DNA of 48,823 nt, taken from the NCBI RefSeq assembly GCF_000372725.1, contig NW_005195940.1, positions 410,113 through 458,935 on the forward strand, written 5' to 3'. Shown one piece after another: positions 1 to 8,276 of the stretch. Within the stretch, counting starts at the first letter, position 1. Each line of letters starts with the position of its first letter. A program made the position numbers and the translations under genes. This stretch comes from Emiliania huxleyi CCMP1516 (lineage: Eukaryota; Haptophyta; Isochrysidales; Noelaerhabdaceae). The notes beneath the pieces are model-generated. The model made no database searches. It was given only the letters and a program-made list of their open reading frames with translations, and had not been told where the DNA came from.

Positions 1-89
1 GAGGAGGAAGACGCCCTCGCGTAGCGAGTCCGCGAAACCGCTGGCGGAGAGGTCGCGCGCCTGCGGGAGGGTCCAGGAGACGGAGGGTC

Positions 90-243
90 CAGGAGACACT
101 CGGTCCAGATTAGGCGCTCCGAGGAGTCCTCCGGGAGGGTGCGCGAAGCCAGAGATCGCACCCATTCGCGACGACCCAACAGGTTGATCCCCTCCTCGAT
201 GCCGCCGTCGATTGCGTCGATGTGCTCGAGCTCGCATCCTTTG
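90..243 (-). CDS. Possible coding exon, unidentified
   Basis: Read on the minus strand, this stretch is open and has a protein-like composition (for example CELEHIDAIDGGIEEGINLL followed by GRREWVRSLASRTLPEDSS). A pyrimidine-poor, GC-rich segment with a TAG lies just upstream (about 246) and could be an acceptor. Nearer base 1 the frame becomes Pro/Arg/Ser-rich and looks non-coding. I do not recognise the family. It may be an internal or last exon of a gene that continues off the left edge. Low certainty. Confidence 0.25.
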
Positions 244-617
244 TGCAGGCCCCCCCCAGGCGCCCCTACGGCGGCGCGCAGCGCCGCTGCACCCCAAACA
301 AAAACGCGCGCGCAGCGCGCGCCAGCGGCGCGCAGCGCCGCCGCAGGCGGCGGACAGCAGGTGCGCAAATTTAAACGCCATTTTCGGTTTCGCACTTTTG
401 CCAAAATCTTCAAAATCCGGTACAAATCGACTTAGGAGATTTTCCGTGCGCAGCCGGCGGGGCCCATGGCGGGGGCTGGCCCCCCGCTGCCAGGCGGCCA
501 GCCAAAAATGTTATAAACACCAAAATTGGGTTTACATAGTAAACTGCTTGCCAGAGGCCTCAGCAACTTTGTACATCATTTTGGTCCTTTCTGTGTGGGC
601 ATGAGAATCGTTGCGCC
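244..617. other. Intergenic, GC-rich then AT-richer
   Basis: The left part is a run of GCGC-type simple sequence. The right part (about 365-560) is AT-richer and lies just downstream of the stop of the minus-strand secreted-protein gene, so it probably holds that gene's 3' end. No convincing gene or RNA was seen. Confidence 0.4.
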
Positions 618-1449
618 TCACTGCGAGCCATGCCGATAGCCTCGCGTCGGCACCGGATATATCAGATCTAGATAAAGTACGCAGACAATAAAAACACTGG
701 CACACCCCAGAGCTGACACCGCTTGAGCGGCGGTTGGCCCCGGCGCAGCGGATGAAGTCTGCGCCACAATTAACCTCGTCGCACTTGATGCAGCCGGAGA
801 AGCTGGTGCCTGCCGGGTAAAAGAACCGGCGGATGCAGTCAAAGTTGGAGACGCAGGCCACGGCGTCGCACGCGACGTTATCTGCGGGGGCAGCGGCAAG
901 AGGTGCGTGAGTCTTCGAATCGCTGGGCGCGTCGCGCTCTGTGGCGAGCGCCTGTCCAGCAGTCCATACAAGACGGCTTGTTAGCGGGCTTCGCCCACGC
1001 AGCAGCAGGTTCCTCGCTGAAGCCCACACCCGCCTCACGCACACTTGCGTAGCTGCTCTACATTGCGGTGGCCGCCAACCCACTTCGGCTTGGCGTAGGC
1101 CGTGGGAAAGCGTGTTGCGAACTCTCTGGTCGAGTTGAGCACGAGCAAATCCTGTATCTCTCGGGTCCAATGCGCACACGAGTGAGGTGCTAAAATTGCC
1201 GCACCAGAAGGATTCGTTCCATGCCTGACGTGAACGCCAAGGCTGCTCGACGCCGAACCGCTGACCCTTGCGGCTGCAGGCGCAGTTGCGGCCAAGCAGC
1301 CCGGTACGCTCTCCGGTGATGGCCCGATCGTAGAAGCCGTACGCATCTCGGCACTGCCGATCGCATTGACGGAACGGATCCTCGCCCACGCCCACATTTG
1401 CCAGCCCCACCACGGCCACGGAGACAGCCAGCACGACTCCCGCCGCCAT
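618..1449 (-). CDS. Secreted/ER Cys-rich protein, three exons
   Basis: The ATG at 1447-1449 opens a signal peptide (MAAGVVLAVSVAVVGLANVG) followed by a Cys-rich ectodomain with paired cysteines (CDRQC, CACSRKGQ, CDAVACV, CIKCDEVNCG) and a conserved-looking CAGANRRSS near the C-terminus. Two introns fit the frame. One is GT-AG at 952-1038, in frame, so it could be retained. The other is 52 nt, GT-AG, at 668-719, which joins CAGANRRSS to a tail ending in RGYRHGSQ. The spliced length is 230 aa. It is divergently arranged with the PARP-SUMO gene. No catalytic motif is visible and I do not recognise a named family; a secreted or ER-lumenal disulfide-rich protein is the inference. The longer reading that starts near 1695 runs through the promoter and is rejected. 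Confidence 0.7.
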
Positions 1450-1588
1450 CCGCGCCGCCGCGGCCAGCCGCCACCACCAACGCTGGATGATGGATGTCTC
1501 GAAATAATTTAACAAAGAAACCTTTGGCCCTCCCCCGAGGCCAGATCGGAAAAAGAAAACCGTGACTCCTGAACCGTTGGCACACCCG
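1450..1588. promoter_or_regulatory. Bidirectional promoter region
   Basis: 139 bp separate the start codons of two divergent genes. The segment carries an AT-rich patch (about 1500-1560, including AAATAATTTAACAAAG on the plus strand) unlike the surrounding GC-rich DNA. No defined box was recognised. The assignment rests on position only. Confidence 0.45.
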
Positions 1589-2872
1589 ATGTCGCCCGCA
1601 AAGCGCGCCCGGACCGACGACGAGACGCTCGACCGCACCGTTCGCGCGCTGATCAGCCGGCTGCCGCACTTCTCGCAGTACAGCCAGTTCCGCATGCAGC
1701 GGCTGGACCGCGACGACCCCGTCTACACTCACCTGGAGGCCCGCTTCGTCAAGCAAGTGACCCGGCACCGTGGCCCGAAGGACGGCGACCCGCATCGCGA
1801 GGCGCCTCAGTTCAAGGTGACGAGAATCGAGCAGATCTACTCAAAGCGGCTGCAGGACAAGTACCTCGCCGAGGTTTGCGACGTTGCCGGCCTGTGCGAG
1901 CGCAAGGCGGCGAGGCTCGAGGTCGATGCGGTGCGCGTCGCCTCATTTGACGGGCTGGACGTCAACGAGTTCCTGCTGTACCACGGCGCGCCGAGCGGGC
2001 TCATCACGCGCCTCGCGGCACAGGGCCTCGACCCGCGCAACGCGGGCTCAAATGCGGGCAAGCTCTTTGGCTGCGGCACGTACCTCGCCTCGCTGAGCTC
2101 CAAGTCCGACATCTACACGAAGCCCAATGAGCAAGGCGAGCGGTGCTTGCTCGCGGTGCGCGCCTGCCTTGGCGAGCCGCACATGCAAAACACCCCGTGC
2201 CGAGACATCCTGAAGCCGCCCGAGCGCAAAGACAAGCGCGGCCCGCTCTCGTCGGTCGTCGCGCTGACGGTGACGCAGGGCGGCTGCGTCGAGCACCCCG
2301 AGTATATTGTCTACAACCAGGCGCAGACGCTGCCGCAGTTCGCCATTTACTACAAGCACACCGAGGAGTGCAGGTGCACCCACTGCTGGCGTGAGGTCGA
2401 GTATCTCAACATCAGGACCGTGACGCAGCACGGCAGCGAGATCTTCTTCAAGCTCAAGATTACAACGCCGTTTCAGAAGCTGATGCACGCCTACTGCAGC
2501 CGTCAGGGCGTCTCGTTGAGCGCTGTCCGCTTCATCTTCGACGGCACCGACATCAACGAGACCCAGACGCCGGCGCAGCTCGACATGGAGGACGGCGACG
2601 TGATCCACGTGGAGGTGCGGCAGGCCGCTTCGAGCTCCTCCGCGGAGCTCATGACGCTAAGGGTGATTGACGAGGACGGCGCCGAGGTCTACTTCACGCT
2701 CAAACCGACAACGCCGCTCAAGAAGCTGATGCATGTATACTGCAACAGGAAGGGTGTGCCCCTGAGCAACATGCGGTTCCTCCTCGACGGCCAGCGCATC
2801 GACGAGGCCAAGACCCCAGGCGAAATGGGCATGGAAGACGGCGAAGTCATCGTCGCCGAAATAGTCACGTAG
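1589..2872 (+). CDS. PARP-type ADP-ribosyltransferase fused to two SUMO-like domains
   Basis: Single exon, 427 aa, counted from the ATG at 1589; the next codons give a basic, NLS-like PAKRAR. Residues ~110-265 form a PARP catalytic domain with the H-Y-E triad: H132 in YHGAPSG, Y165 in FGCGTYLAS, and E238 in HPEYIVYNQ. This is the tankyrase/PARP-like arrangement expected for mono- or poly-ADP-ribosylation from NAD+. Two SUMO/Rad60-SLD ubiquitin-like domains follow (~274-347 and ~355-427), each with the SUMO signature of a hydrophobic KKLM..YC helix and a MEDGD/MEDGE turn. Neither ends in Gly-Gly, so they are probably built-in SUMO mimics rather than conjugatable modifiers. The likely place of action is the nucleus, in DNA-damage or SUMO-linked signalling (inference). 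The gene is intact and divergent from the secreted-protein gene. Confidence 0.9.
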   Translation: MSPAKRARTDDETLDRTVRALISRLPHFSQYSQFRMQRLDRDDPVYTHLEARFVKQVTRHRGPKDGDPHREAPQFKVTRIEQIYSKRLQDKYLAEVCDVAGLCERKAARLEVDAVRVASFDGLDVNEFLLYHGAPSGLITRLAAQGLDPRNAGSNAGKLFGCGTYLASLSSKSDIYTKPNEQGERCLLAVRACLGEPHMQNTPCRDILKPPERKDKRGPLSSVVALTVTQGGCVEHPEYIVYNQAQTLPQFAIYYKHTEECRCTHCWREVEYLNIRTVTQHGSEIFFKLKITTPFQKLMHAYCSRQGVSLSAVRFIFDGTDINETQTPAQLDMEDGDVIHVEVRQAASSSSAELMTLRVIDEDGAEVYFTLKPTTPLKKLMHVYCNRKGVPLSNMRFLLDGQRIDEAKTPGEMGMEDGEVIVAEIVT

Positions 2873-2929
2873 CCGCGTGGATACATGGGTAGCCGTGAAG
2901 TGTTTCTGTTTCCCTTATTAAGTCAATAA

Positions 2930-2996
2930 CTTATTATATCCGGATATGCAACGGTGGGCATAAGGCGACTGATACCACCGTCGCAGACACCGACGT
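2930..2996 (-). repeat. Dispersed hairpin unit, copy 1
   Basis: On the minus strand this reads as one copy of the ~38-bp unit with arms TGCGACGGTG and CACCGTTGCA, followed by the ATATCCGGATAT palindrome. It carries extra bases (GGTGG and CCCACC) on both sides of the stem. It interrupts an ankyrin-like coding remnant. Other copies lie at 7628-7680, 7812-7916, 38114-38190 and 38744-38767. Confidence 0.7.
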
Positions 2997-3150
2997 TGTC
3001 CTGCAGGTTGATCTCTCTGCACCGCGCTGTGCAACAGCAGGTCGACCACCCGCTCGTGGCCCTCCTGGCACCTCTGGGCAGCGAGCATCAGCGCGGTGAC
3101 GCCGTCGCTCTTCTGCAGATTGACCTCCCCCGCGCCGCGCTGACACGCAG
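2997..3150 (-). pseudogene. Ankyrin-repeat remnant
   Basis: On the minus strand the translation contains EVNLQKSDGVTALMLAAQ, then a HERVVDLLL helix, which together make one ankyrin repeat. The start of the next repeat (INLQDNVG) is found only after a frame shift near 3030. The remnant is then cut by a dispersed hairpin unit. There is no start codon or neighbouring repeat, so it is a broken fragment of a multi-ankyrin gene. Confidence 0.6.
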
Positions 3151-3341
3151 CATGTCGAGACCCCGACCGCGACACAGGACGAAAGGACACCACAAGAGGG
3201 GAGCGATTTCACTCATGAACGCAGGCGAGTGACCAGTGAGCCCTATACACCACAGTCGCTTCTCCCCTCTCCTTCTTCCTTTATAAAGGGAAGCGCACGA
3301 GAGGACCCAGAACGCATTCCAACTCCAGCTGTATGGCAAAG

Positions 3342-5795
3342 CTACTTGGCTACGTGCATCCCCACGGGCAGCAGCGGCGGCTTCATCGCCTCGACGACGG
3401 CTTTGAGGTCGGCGTCGCTCGCTGTGCCGCCGCCTCCGCTGGTGCACACCCACGAGCGGTTGGCGACGCACAGCTTGTCGTCCGCGCCGCCGTCGGTCCT
3501 CCGTGTGAGCAGCTCCGCCGCCATCCGCGTCGTGCACGTCTTCTCTGCGAACTCCCTCTTCCACACCTTCGCCGGGTCGTGGCAGCTCTGCCCCAACGGG
3601 CAGGCGGCGTACCACGGCGCGCCGCGGTTGACCTGCTGGTCGATGGCGAGCCCCTGCGAGAAGCTCGAGCCGGGCCAGCCGACAAACCACGCGGCGCCGC
3701 GGCAGACTGCAAAGTCGAGCACGGCGGCGCGCGTGTACGAGCTGTTCGCCGAGCTCCACCTCGAGTCGTACGAGACACGCGCGCCGGTGGCGGTGCGCGC
3801 AAAGCGGGCGCCCCACGCTGTGCGCCCCGACGCGAGCATCTTCTCGTCCGCTTTGCGCGGCACGTTCTTGCCGACGGCGACGAAGACCTCACGCGCACCG
3901 TGGAGCGCGGGCACCGCCGCCATCCCCTCCTGCAGCTGCGCGAGCGTCGGCGGCGGCCCGGCGCCCACCCTGTCTGCGGAGAACAGCATGTCGCGCTCGA
4001 TGCGCGCGTGCACGCAGCCGTACGACTCTCTCAGCCCCGCCGTGGCGCGGAAGCGCGCAGCCTCGCGCGCAATCGGCGGCGCCGGCCGCAGCGAGCGCCA
4101 GGCGGCGGTCTCGAGCGGATGGAGGCCGGTGCACATGCGCCGCCGCCGCTCTCGCACGCTGTAAAAGTAGTCGAGGTAGGGCCACGAGTTGGAGGTCCCC
4201 GAAGTTCGGCCGGCGCGGCTCGCGCTCCACGTTCTGCGCGCATTCGTTGATTTGCGCAAAACGCGGAGTCCCGCTGCGCGCATCCCACGCCGGAAGCGCT
4301 CCTCGTCAAAGAGGGCGCCAAACGGCTCGACCGCACCGTTCAAAACGTGCGACGTGAATTCGGGCAGCAGAAGCGCGCTCCCTGTCGCGTGAGCGACGAG
4401 GCAGCACCCGATCAGCGCGAAGATCTGGTTGAAGAGCCCGCCGACCAGATTGCCCGGCGCGAGCACCGGGCGGAGCAATGAGCGGTCTCGCACGCCGTCG
4501 GGGCTGCCCTCCTCCTCGGCGGTCAGCGGCGGCGCGTGGCGGAAGCGCTCGTTCCACGCCGTCGCGTTGGCATCGACCTTCAGCCGGAGCGCGTCCGGGA
4601 ACATAAGGAGCGGCCAGCAGCCGGTGCGCGTGTAGACGCTCCTCATGATCTCGGGCTTCAGCGTGCCTTGTCTCGAGCTCTTGTCTACATGATGTATGAT
4701 GTAGGCGAGGCATCGGTCGCGGTCGAGAATCCCAGTGTTGGTGCGGAAATTATAGCCGCGCGGTAGCTCGTAGACTGGGTGTCGCTTGAAGTACGCGTGC
4801 CACACCGCCTGATCGCTACCATCGACGACGGTGTCGGCCGGCAACGAGCGCATCGCCTCGATCACCTCAGCCGCCGCCTCTCGCGACGGCCGCAACACCA
4901 TCATTCCGCTGTTGATCCCGCCTTGCGGCTGCAGAGCGTCCGGAGAGTGGAAGACGGCGGCGGGCGCATCCACGTAAGCGAGGTGGTCGATGTTCCGGAG
5001 CACCTGGCAGTCGTTATCGAGGAAGATGACCTTGTCAAACTGCACGAGGCTGACCGCCTGTAGCTTGTCAAAGGTGCCCGCGAATATCTTTCGCGCCCAC
5101 GCCGGCGGCGCGAGCGGCGCGACGGGCAGCATCCGCGCTTTGAGCGCCTGAAGCCGCTCCTCAAACTCCGCGTAGCGCGTGGTGACGAGCGTGTGCACGG
5201 GCAGCGTGGTGGCGGTGAGGAGGAGCGAGTGGAGCAGGTTCACGAGCGAGCGGAACTGGTGCAGGTAGCGCGAAAAATCGCCGGGCGTGTCTGGGTTCGG
5301 CGTGTAGCTGAGCACTGTCAGGATTGTCACGCGACCGCTGTCCGCGTCGGCGGGCCTCTCGATAATCGCTGAATCCAAGGCTCGCCCGCAGAGCGACGAC
5401 GCTCGGCACTGGAGCGGAGCCCAGTCGGCCGCCGGTCGCTGGAAGCACCCCGACTCAGAACATGGGCACGCCGAAGCTGGGAATGCACCGTGTCGTGGCA
5501 TACAGCGTGTTGCATAGTTGGGGTCGCACGAACAGGCGATCCTCATCGTCCCTCGCGTAGGACTGCCACAAACAGTCCGGGTCGCGTTGGCACCGCACGA
5601 AAATATGCCGCGGCAGCCGGCATTAACCCACATCACGTCGGCGTGCCCAGGCACGCAACCGTATCCTTGTGGCTCGCCGTCAGCATGCTGTGCGCGGCAA
5701 GCCTGGGCAGAGTGGTCGTTGAGCAGGCGCACCGCACACGTTTTGCTGTGTTTGTGGCGAAGGAGGTGAGCCACCAACAAAGTCAGCCACATCAT
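3342..5795 (-). CDS. Two-domain glycosyltransferase: GT8-like plus O-fucosyltransferase-like
   Basis: Single exon, 817 aa, ATG at 5793-5795. A short hydrophobic N-terminus is followed by a Cys-rich region with VMWVNAGCRGIFSC, resembling the DUF3011-type WV..GCRG.F motif. Residues ~155-400 form a GT8/glycogenin-like nucleotide-sugar transferase, with KVIFLDND giving the DxD at D260-N-D262, then GGINSGMMVLRPS and a GSDQAVW motif. Residues ~448-740 begin with GNLVGGLFNQIFALIG and LLLPEFTSHV, the N-terminal signature of GDP-fucose protein O-fucosyltransferase-like proteins. NxS/T sites and many cysteines suggest the secretory pathway. Donor sugars and acceptor are unknown; synthesis of a surface polysaccharide or glycoprotein is the inference. 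The frame is intact, so the fusion is not an artefact of joining exons. Confidence 0.85.
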   Translation of the reverse strand: MMWLTLLVAHLLRHKHSKTCAVRLLNDHSAQACRAQHADGEPQGYGCVPGHADVMWVNAGCRGIFSCGANATRTVCGSPTRGTMRIACSCDPNYATRCMPRHGAFPASACPCSESGCFQRPAADWAPLQCRASSLCGRALDSAIIERPADADSGRVTILTVLSYTPNPDTPGDFSRYLHQFRSLVNLLHSLLLTATTLPVHTLVTTRYAEFEERLQALKARMLPVAPLAPPAWARKIFAGTFDKLQAVSLVQFDKVIFLDNDCQVLRNIDHLAYVDAPAAVFHSPDALQPQGGINSGMMVLRPSREAAAEVIEAMRSLPADTVVDGSDQAVWHAYFKRHPVYELPRGYNFRTNTGILDRDRCLAYIIHHVDKSSRQGTLKPEIMRSVYTRTGCWPLLMFPDALRLKVDANATAWNERFRHAPPLTAEEEGSPDGVRDRSLLRPVLAPGNLVGGLFNQIFALIGCCLVAHATGSALLLPEFTSHVLNGAVEPFGALFDEERFRRGMRAAGLRVLRKSTNARRTWSASRAGRTSGTSNSWPYLDYFYSVRERRRRMCTGLHPLETAAWRSLRPAPPIAREAARFRATAGLRESYGCVHARIERDMLFSADRVGAGPPPTLAQLQEGMAAVPALHGAREVFVAVGKNVPRKADEKMLASGRTAWGARFARTATGARVSYDSRWSSANSSYTRAAVLDFAVCRGAAWFVGWPGSSFSQGLAIDQQVNRGAPWYAACPLGQSCHDPAKVWKREFAEKTCTTRMAAELLTRRTDGGADDKLCVANRSWVCTSGGGGTASDADLKAVVEAMKPPLLPVGMHVAK

Positions 5796-5834
5796 GTAGT
5801 AGCGCTACCAGGTACGGCGTCTTTTTGGATAAGA

Positions 5835-6030
5835 ATTTAAAGAAAAGAACTGTCTCTCACAGCCTGTGGCGAGAATCGGCGAGAGACTGCGAAGAGAGAT
5901 AGGAAGAGGCAGACTCCCTAGGGTGGGCGACGGATAGCGCACCACACACCTCTCCTTAAAATCCCTGTGTGGTGGCGGCGTGCCGTCCTCCCATCCCTCC
6001 CTTGGGTTGTCTGTTTTCTTTCTTTTTAGC
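5835..6030 (-). repeat. Dispersed repeat R3, copy 1
   Basis: Read on the minus strand, this block matches 28190-28445 (plus): a purine-rich lead, CAACCCAAGGGAGGGATGGG, then GCCGCCACCACAC, GATTTTAAGGAG, and a tail with CTGCCTCTTCCTA and TCTCTCGCC. The same frame in both copies gives WEDGTPPPH and DFKER, but neither copy has a credible gene around it. It is likely the end of a transposable element or a shared untranslated block. It lies directly upstream of the large glycosyltransferase gene on the same strand. Confidence 0.65.
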
Positions 6031-6099
6031 ACACAGGCTCGTGGGAAAAGAATTCTTCAAATACAAGCTCTATCCCAGCACACTGGCACGACAAGGGCG

Positions 6100-6245
6100 C
6101 TTTTGGATAAGAATTTTTGCAGCGCCAAAAAGGACTCTCGCGGCCCAGTTCCCTGCGTGAGCACTGTGTGGTGGCGGCGTGCCGTCCTCCCCTCCCTCCC
6201 TTGTGCCCGTTCCTTCTTTCTTTCTGTGCGATGCACGCCCTGCGC
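6100..6245 (-). repeat. Dispersed repeat R3, degenerate copy 2
   Basis: This has the same core as the neighbouring R3 copy (GTGTGGTGGCGGCGTGCCGT followed by CCTCCC...TTCTTTCTTTCTG on the plus strand) and is preceded by a TTTTGGATAAGAATTT motif that also precedes copy 1. It diverges quickly after the core. Confidence 0.55.
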
Positions 6246-6439
6246 GAGCGCAGGGCGGGGTGCGCGCTGTGCCTCTGTGTTCGTGCGTTGCCCACATCTC
6301 TTCTTTCTCCCTTAGATGACGTTCTCTTTATTTCCGGGTTCCGATTCGTTTCCGATGCGTTTCCAGTTCCCCGTTCCTGACGAAATCTTTGCGCTCTCCT
6401 TTTTACATACATATATATATTTAGCGCGCATGGCACCAA

Positions 6440-6530
6440 CAACACTCCACGGGAGCCGCCCAAGCGACTCCTGCGAGGGGACGGCGAGGCACTTAGCTCT
6501 ATGTGCACTCGACCCGGCGCACGCGACGCG
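6440..6530 (-). pseudogene. Tail-family copy A (degenerate)
   Basis: On the minus strand the sequence AGCTAAGTGCCTCGCCGTCC and then GGAGTCGCTTGGGCGGCTCC matches the end of tail copies at 11393, 17943, 31239 and 41303, but the stop codon TAG has become TGG. It is therefore a decayed relic. As with the other copies, the next gene downstream on the same strand is a host gene (the glycosyltransferase starting at 5795). Confidence 0.55.
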
Positions 6531-6812
6531 AGCGAGCGCAGGCCGCACCACGGCAGCGCCACTGCCTGCATTGCCTAGCCCACCCGCTGCTCCATGCTCA
6601 GCTGCTGCCGGCTGGACGGTTCGTAATAGATCCTAATATGACGAGCGGTTGAGCGCGGTTCCAACTTGGGCGAGCGGTATTGGTTTGATAATCTTGATGC
6701 ATATTTATCATCTCTGACTTCTCAAAAAAGAACATATTGTGGATGCGCATATGGATATGCCATTGATATACTCACCACCTCTAAACCCAGCGCTTGAGCG
6801 TGCGAGAGGCGT

Positions 6813-7574
6813 TCAGGCCTCGTCCATATTGTCTGCCTCGTATGACTCAAGGTCGCGCTGGCGCGCCACGCCGCCCTCTTCATACGCGCCCAGCCGGTGC
6901 TGGGCCCGCTCGAGCCAGCGCAGAAGGGGATCTTTGCAGCGCTGGTACGCCAGCATCCCCTGCCAGAGCGTCACGACGTGGTAACGAGACACCCTGCTTT
7001 CCAACGACCGTCCCATTGCAATCTGCTCGAGCAGAAAACGCGAACCCGAACCAAACTCGCCGAGGCCTTCATAGTCACGTTCAATGTTGTTGAGAAGTGA
7101 AGCGTCGTCGTCGTCGTCGTCGTCGTTAACCCAAAATGGCTCGTAGTCGTCGAGGATGTACGCAGCCTCCGCGTGCAGCGCGCGAAAGAAGCGCGTGTCG
7201 ACCGCGTGCACAATGTCGCGCGCATCCCGGTAGGTCTTCAAAATGTGCGTGAAGATCTGCGTCATCTGGTCGACAAAGACGTCGAGCAGCGCGGGGTTCT
7301 CAAGAAGGTTGAAGCTCTCGCTCTCGTAGTCTAGGGCGAAGCGGGCGAAGCGGCTCCCGTTCTCTTCGAGGTAGGACGCCGCAAGGCCCTCAGCATGCTC
7401 AGGATAGGTCAAGTCGCGCAGCCAGTTGCGCGGGTTGCGCAGCATCGCGACCAAGGATTCGCCGAGTTGGTTCGCGGTGTCATATTGGTGCTCGGCGTCA
7501 CGGCAGATTTTGTAGAAGCCAGCCACGGGCAGCAGCTTCAGGCCGCAGCGCTGCAGCCACGGAGGAGGAGGCAT
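6813..7574 (-). CDS. Hypothetical acidic helical protein
   Basis: Single exon, 253 aa, ATG at 7572-7574. The sequence is soluble and mostly helical by eye (for example DVFVDQMTQIFTHILKTYRD), with no signal peptide or membrane segment. Residues ~150-156 are a run of seven Asp encoded by a GTC/GAC triplet repeat at 7106-7125, which may vary in length between strains. Codon use and composition match the neighbouring real genes. I do not recognise a domain. The upstream region holds the hairpin element at 7628-7916. Confidence 0.65.
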   Translation of the reverse strand: MPPPPWLQRCGLKLLPVAGFYKICRDAEHQYDTANQLGESLVAMLRNPRNWLRDLTYPEHAEGLAASYLEENGSRFARFALDYESESFNLLENPALLDVFVDQMTQIFTHILKTYRDARDIVHAVDTRFFRALHAEAAYILDDYEPFWVNDDDDDDDASLLNNIERDYEGLGEFGSGSRFLLEQIAMGRSLESRVSRYHVVTLWQGMLAYQRCKDPLLRWLERAQHRLGAYEEGGVARQRDLESYEADNMDEA

Positions 7575-7627
7575 GCGAGTGGCGGCGAGTGGCGGCGGCG
7601 AGCGTTCTGCGGCGCGCGCGCGATGCG

Positions 7628-7916
7628 CCTACCAGATATGCAACGGTGGCATAAGGCGACTGATACACCGTCGCAAAACTGCATTGGGTCTCGAGTTCGA
7701 TTCGACTCGGCGCAAAAAAACCAGACGGGCGTTGTCACTGGCTCGAAACCACCTTAGCGTTCACCTGCTATCCGCCGGTACCCAAACCGGATGCATCTCC
7801 GCACGACCCAGGAATGCAGTTTTGCGACCGGTGTATCCGTCACTTTATTCTTTATGCCACCGTTGCATATCCGGATATGCAACGGTGGCATAAAGTGAAT
7901 GATACACCGTCGCACT
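7628..7916. repeat. Foldback element built from hairpin units
   Basis: A forward unit (7631-7680: GCAACGGTGGCATAA...GATACACCGTCGC plus AAAACTGCA) faces an inverted unit (7812-7868, starting TGCAGTTTTGCGA) across ~130 bp. The inverted unit continues through the palindrome ATATCCGGATAT into a third, forward unit (7870-7916). The whole block can fold into nested hairpins. No coding capacity was seen. It is a MITE-like or foldback element, with copies elsewhere in the window. Confidence 0.75.
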
Positions 7917-7939
7917 ATCCCCTACCTGCCCCGGGTGTG

Positions 7940-8100
7940 AAACCCACACTGCCCTAGGTAGGTAGGTAGAAAGGTGAAGAACAGCCAGGCTCGGACTGGA
8001 CACCAACGCGGTATGGGTGGACGCGAGACAGATGATGACGACACGCACGAACGACACACAGACACAAACAAGCTCACAAGACACACAGCCATGCCCGGCC
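7940..8100 (+). repeat. Dispersed repeat R2, partial copy
   Basis: The block begins with GGTAGGTAGGTAG, then AAAGGTGAAGAACAGCCAG, CGCGGTATGGGTGGACGC, and a run of short ACAC-rich words. It is near-identical to 21240-21380 (plus) and to 17450-17590 (minus). It ends at ACACACAGCCAT, where the other copies continue. No gene is recognised in it. Confidence 0.75.
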
Positions 8101-8276
8101 CAAATGCAAATCACACTGCCGAGGTGTGAATAGCCGGCCGCTCCCGAGGTCTCGGAGAAACTTAGGGTACACGTATATGGCGGTGCGCGAGCTTCTCAAC
8201 TTCTCCCTCGCTCTCGCCGCTCCCAGCGTGGCGCTGCGCCACACTCGTCACACCCCACCGCGCGCGGGCCGCAAAG

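Noticed and set aside
532..1695. A 387-codon reading of the secreted-protein gene starting near 1695
   Set aside because: It crosses the divergent promoter and overlaps the PARP-SUMO start. The signal peptide begins at the ATG at 1449, and conserved cysteines require the two introns.
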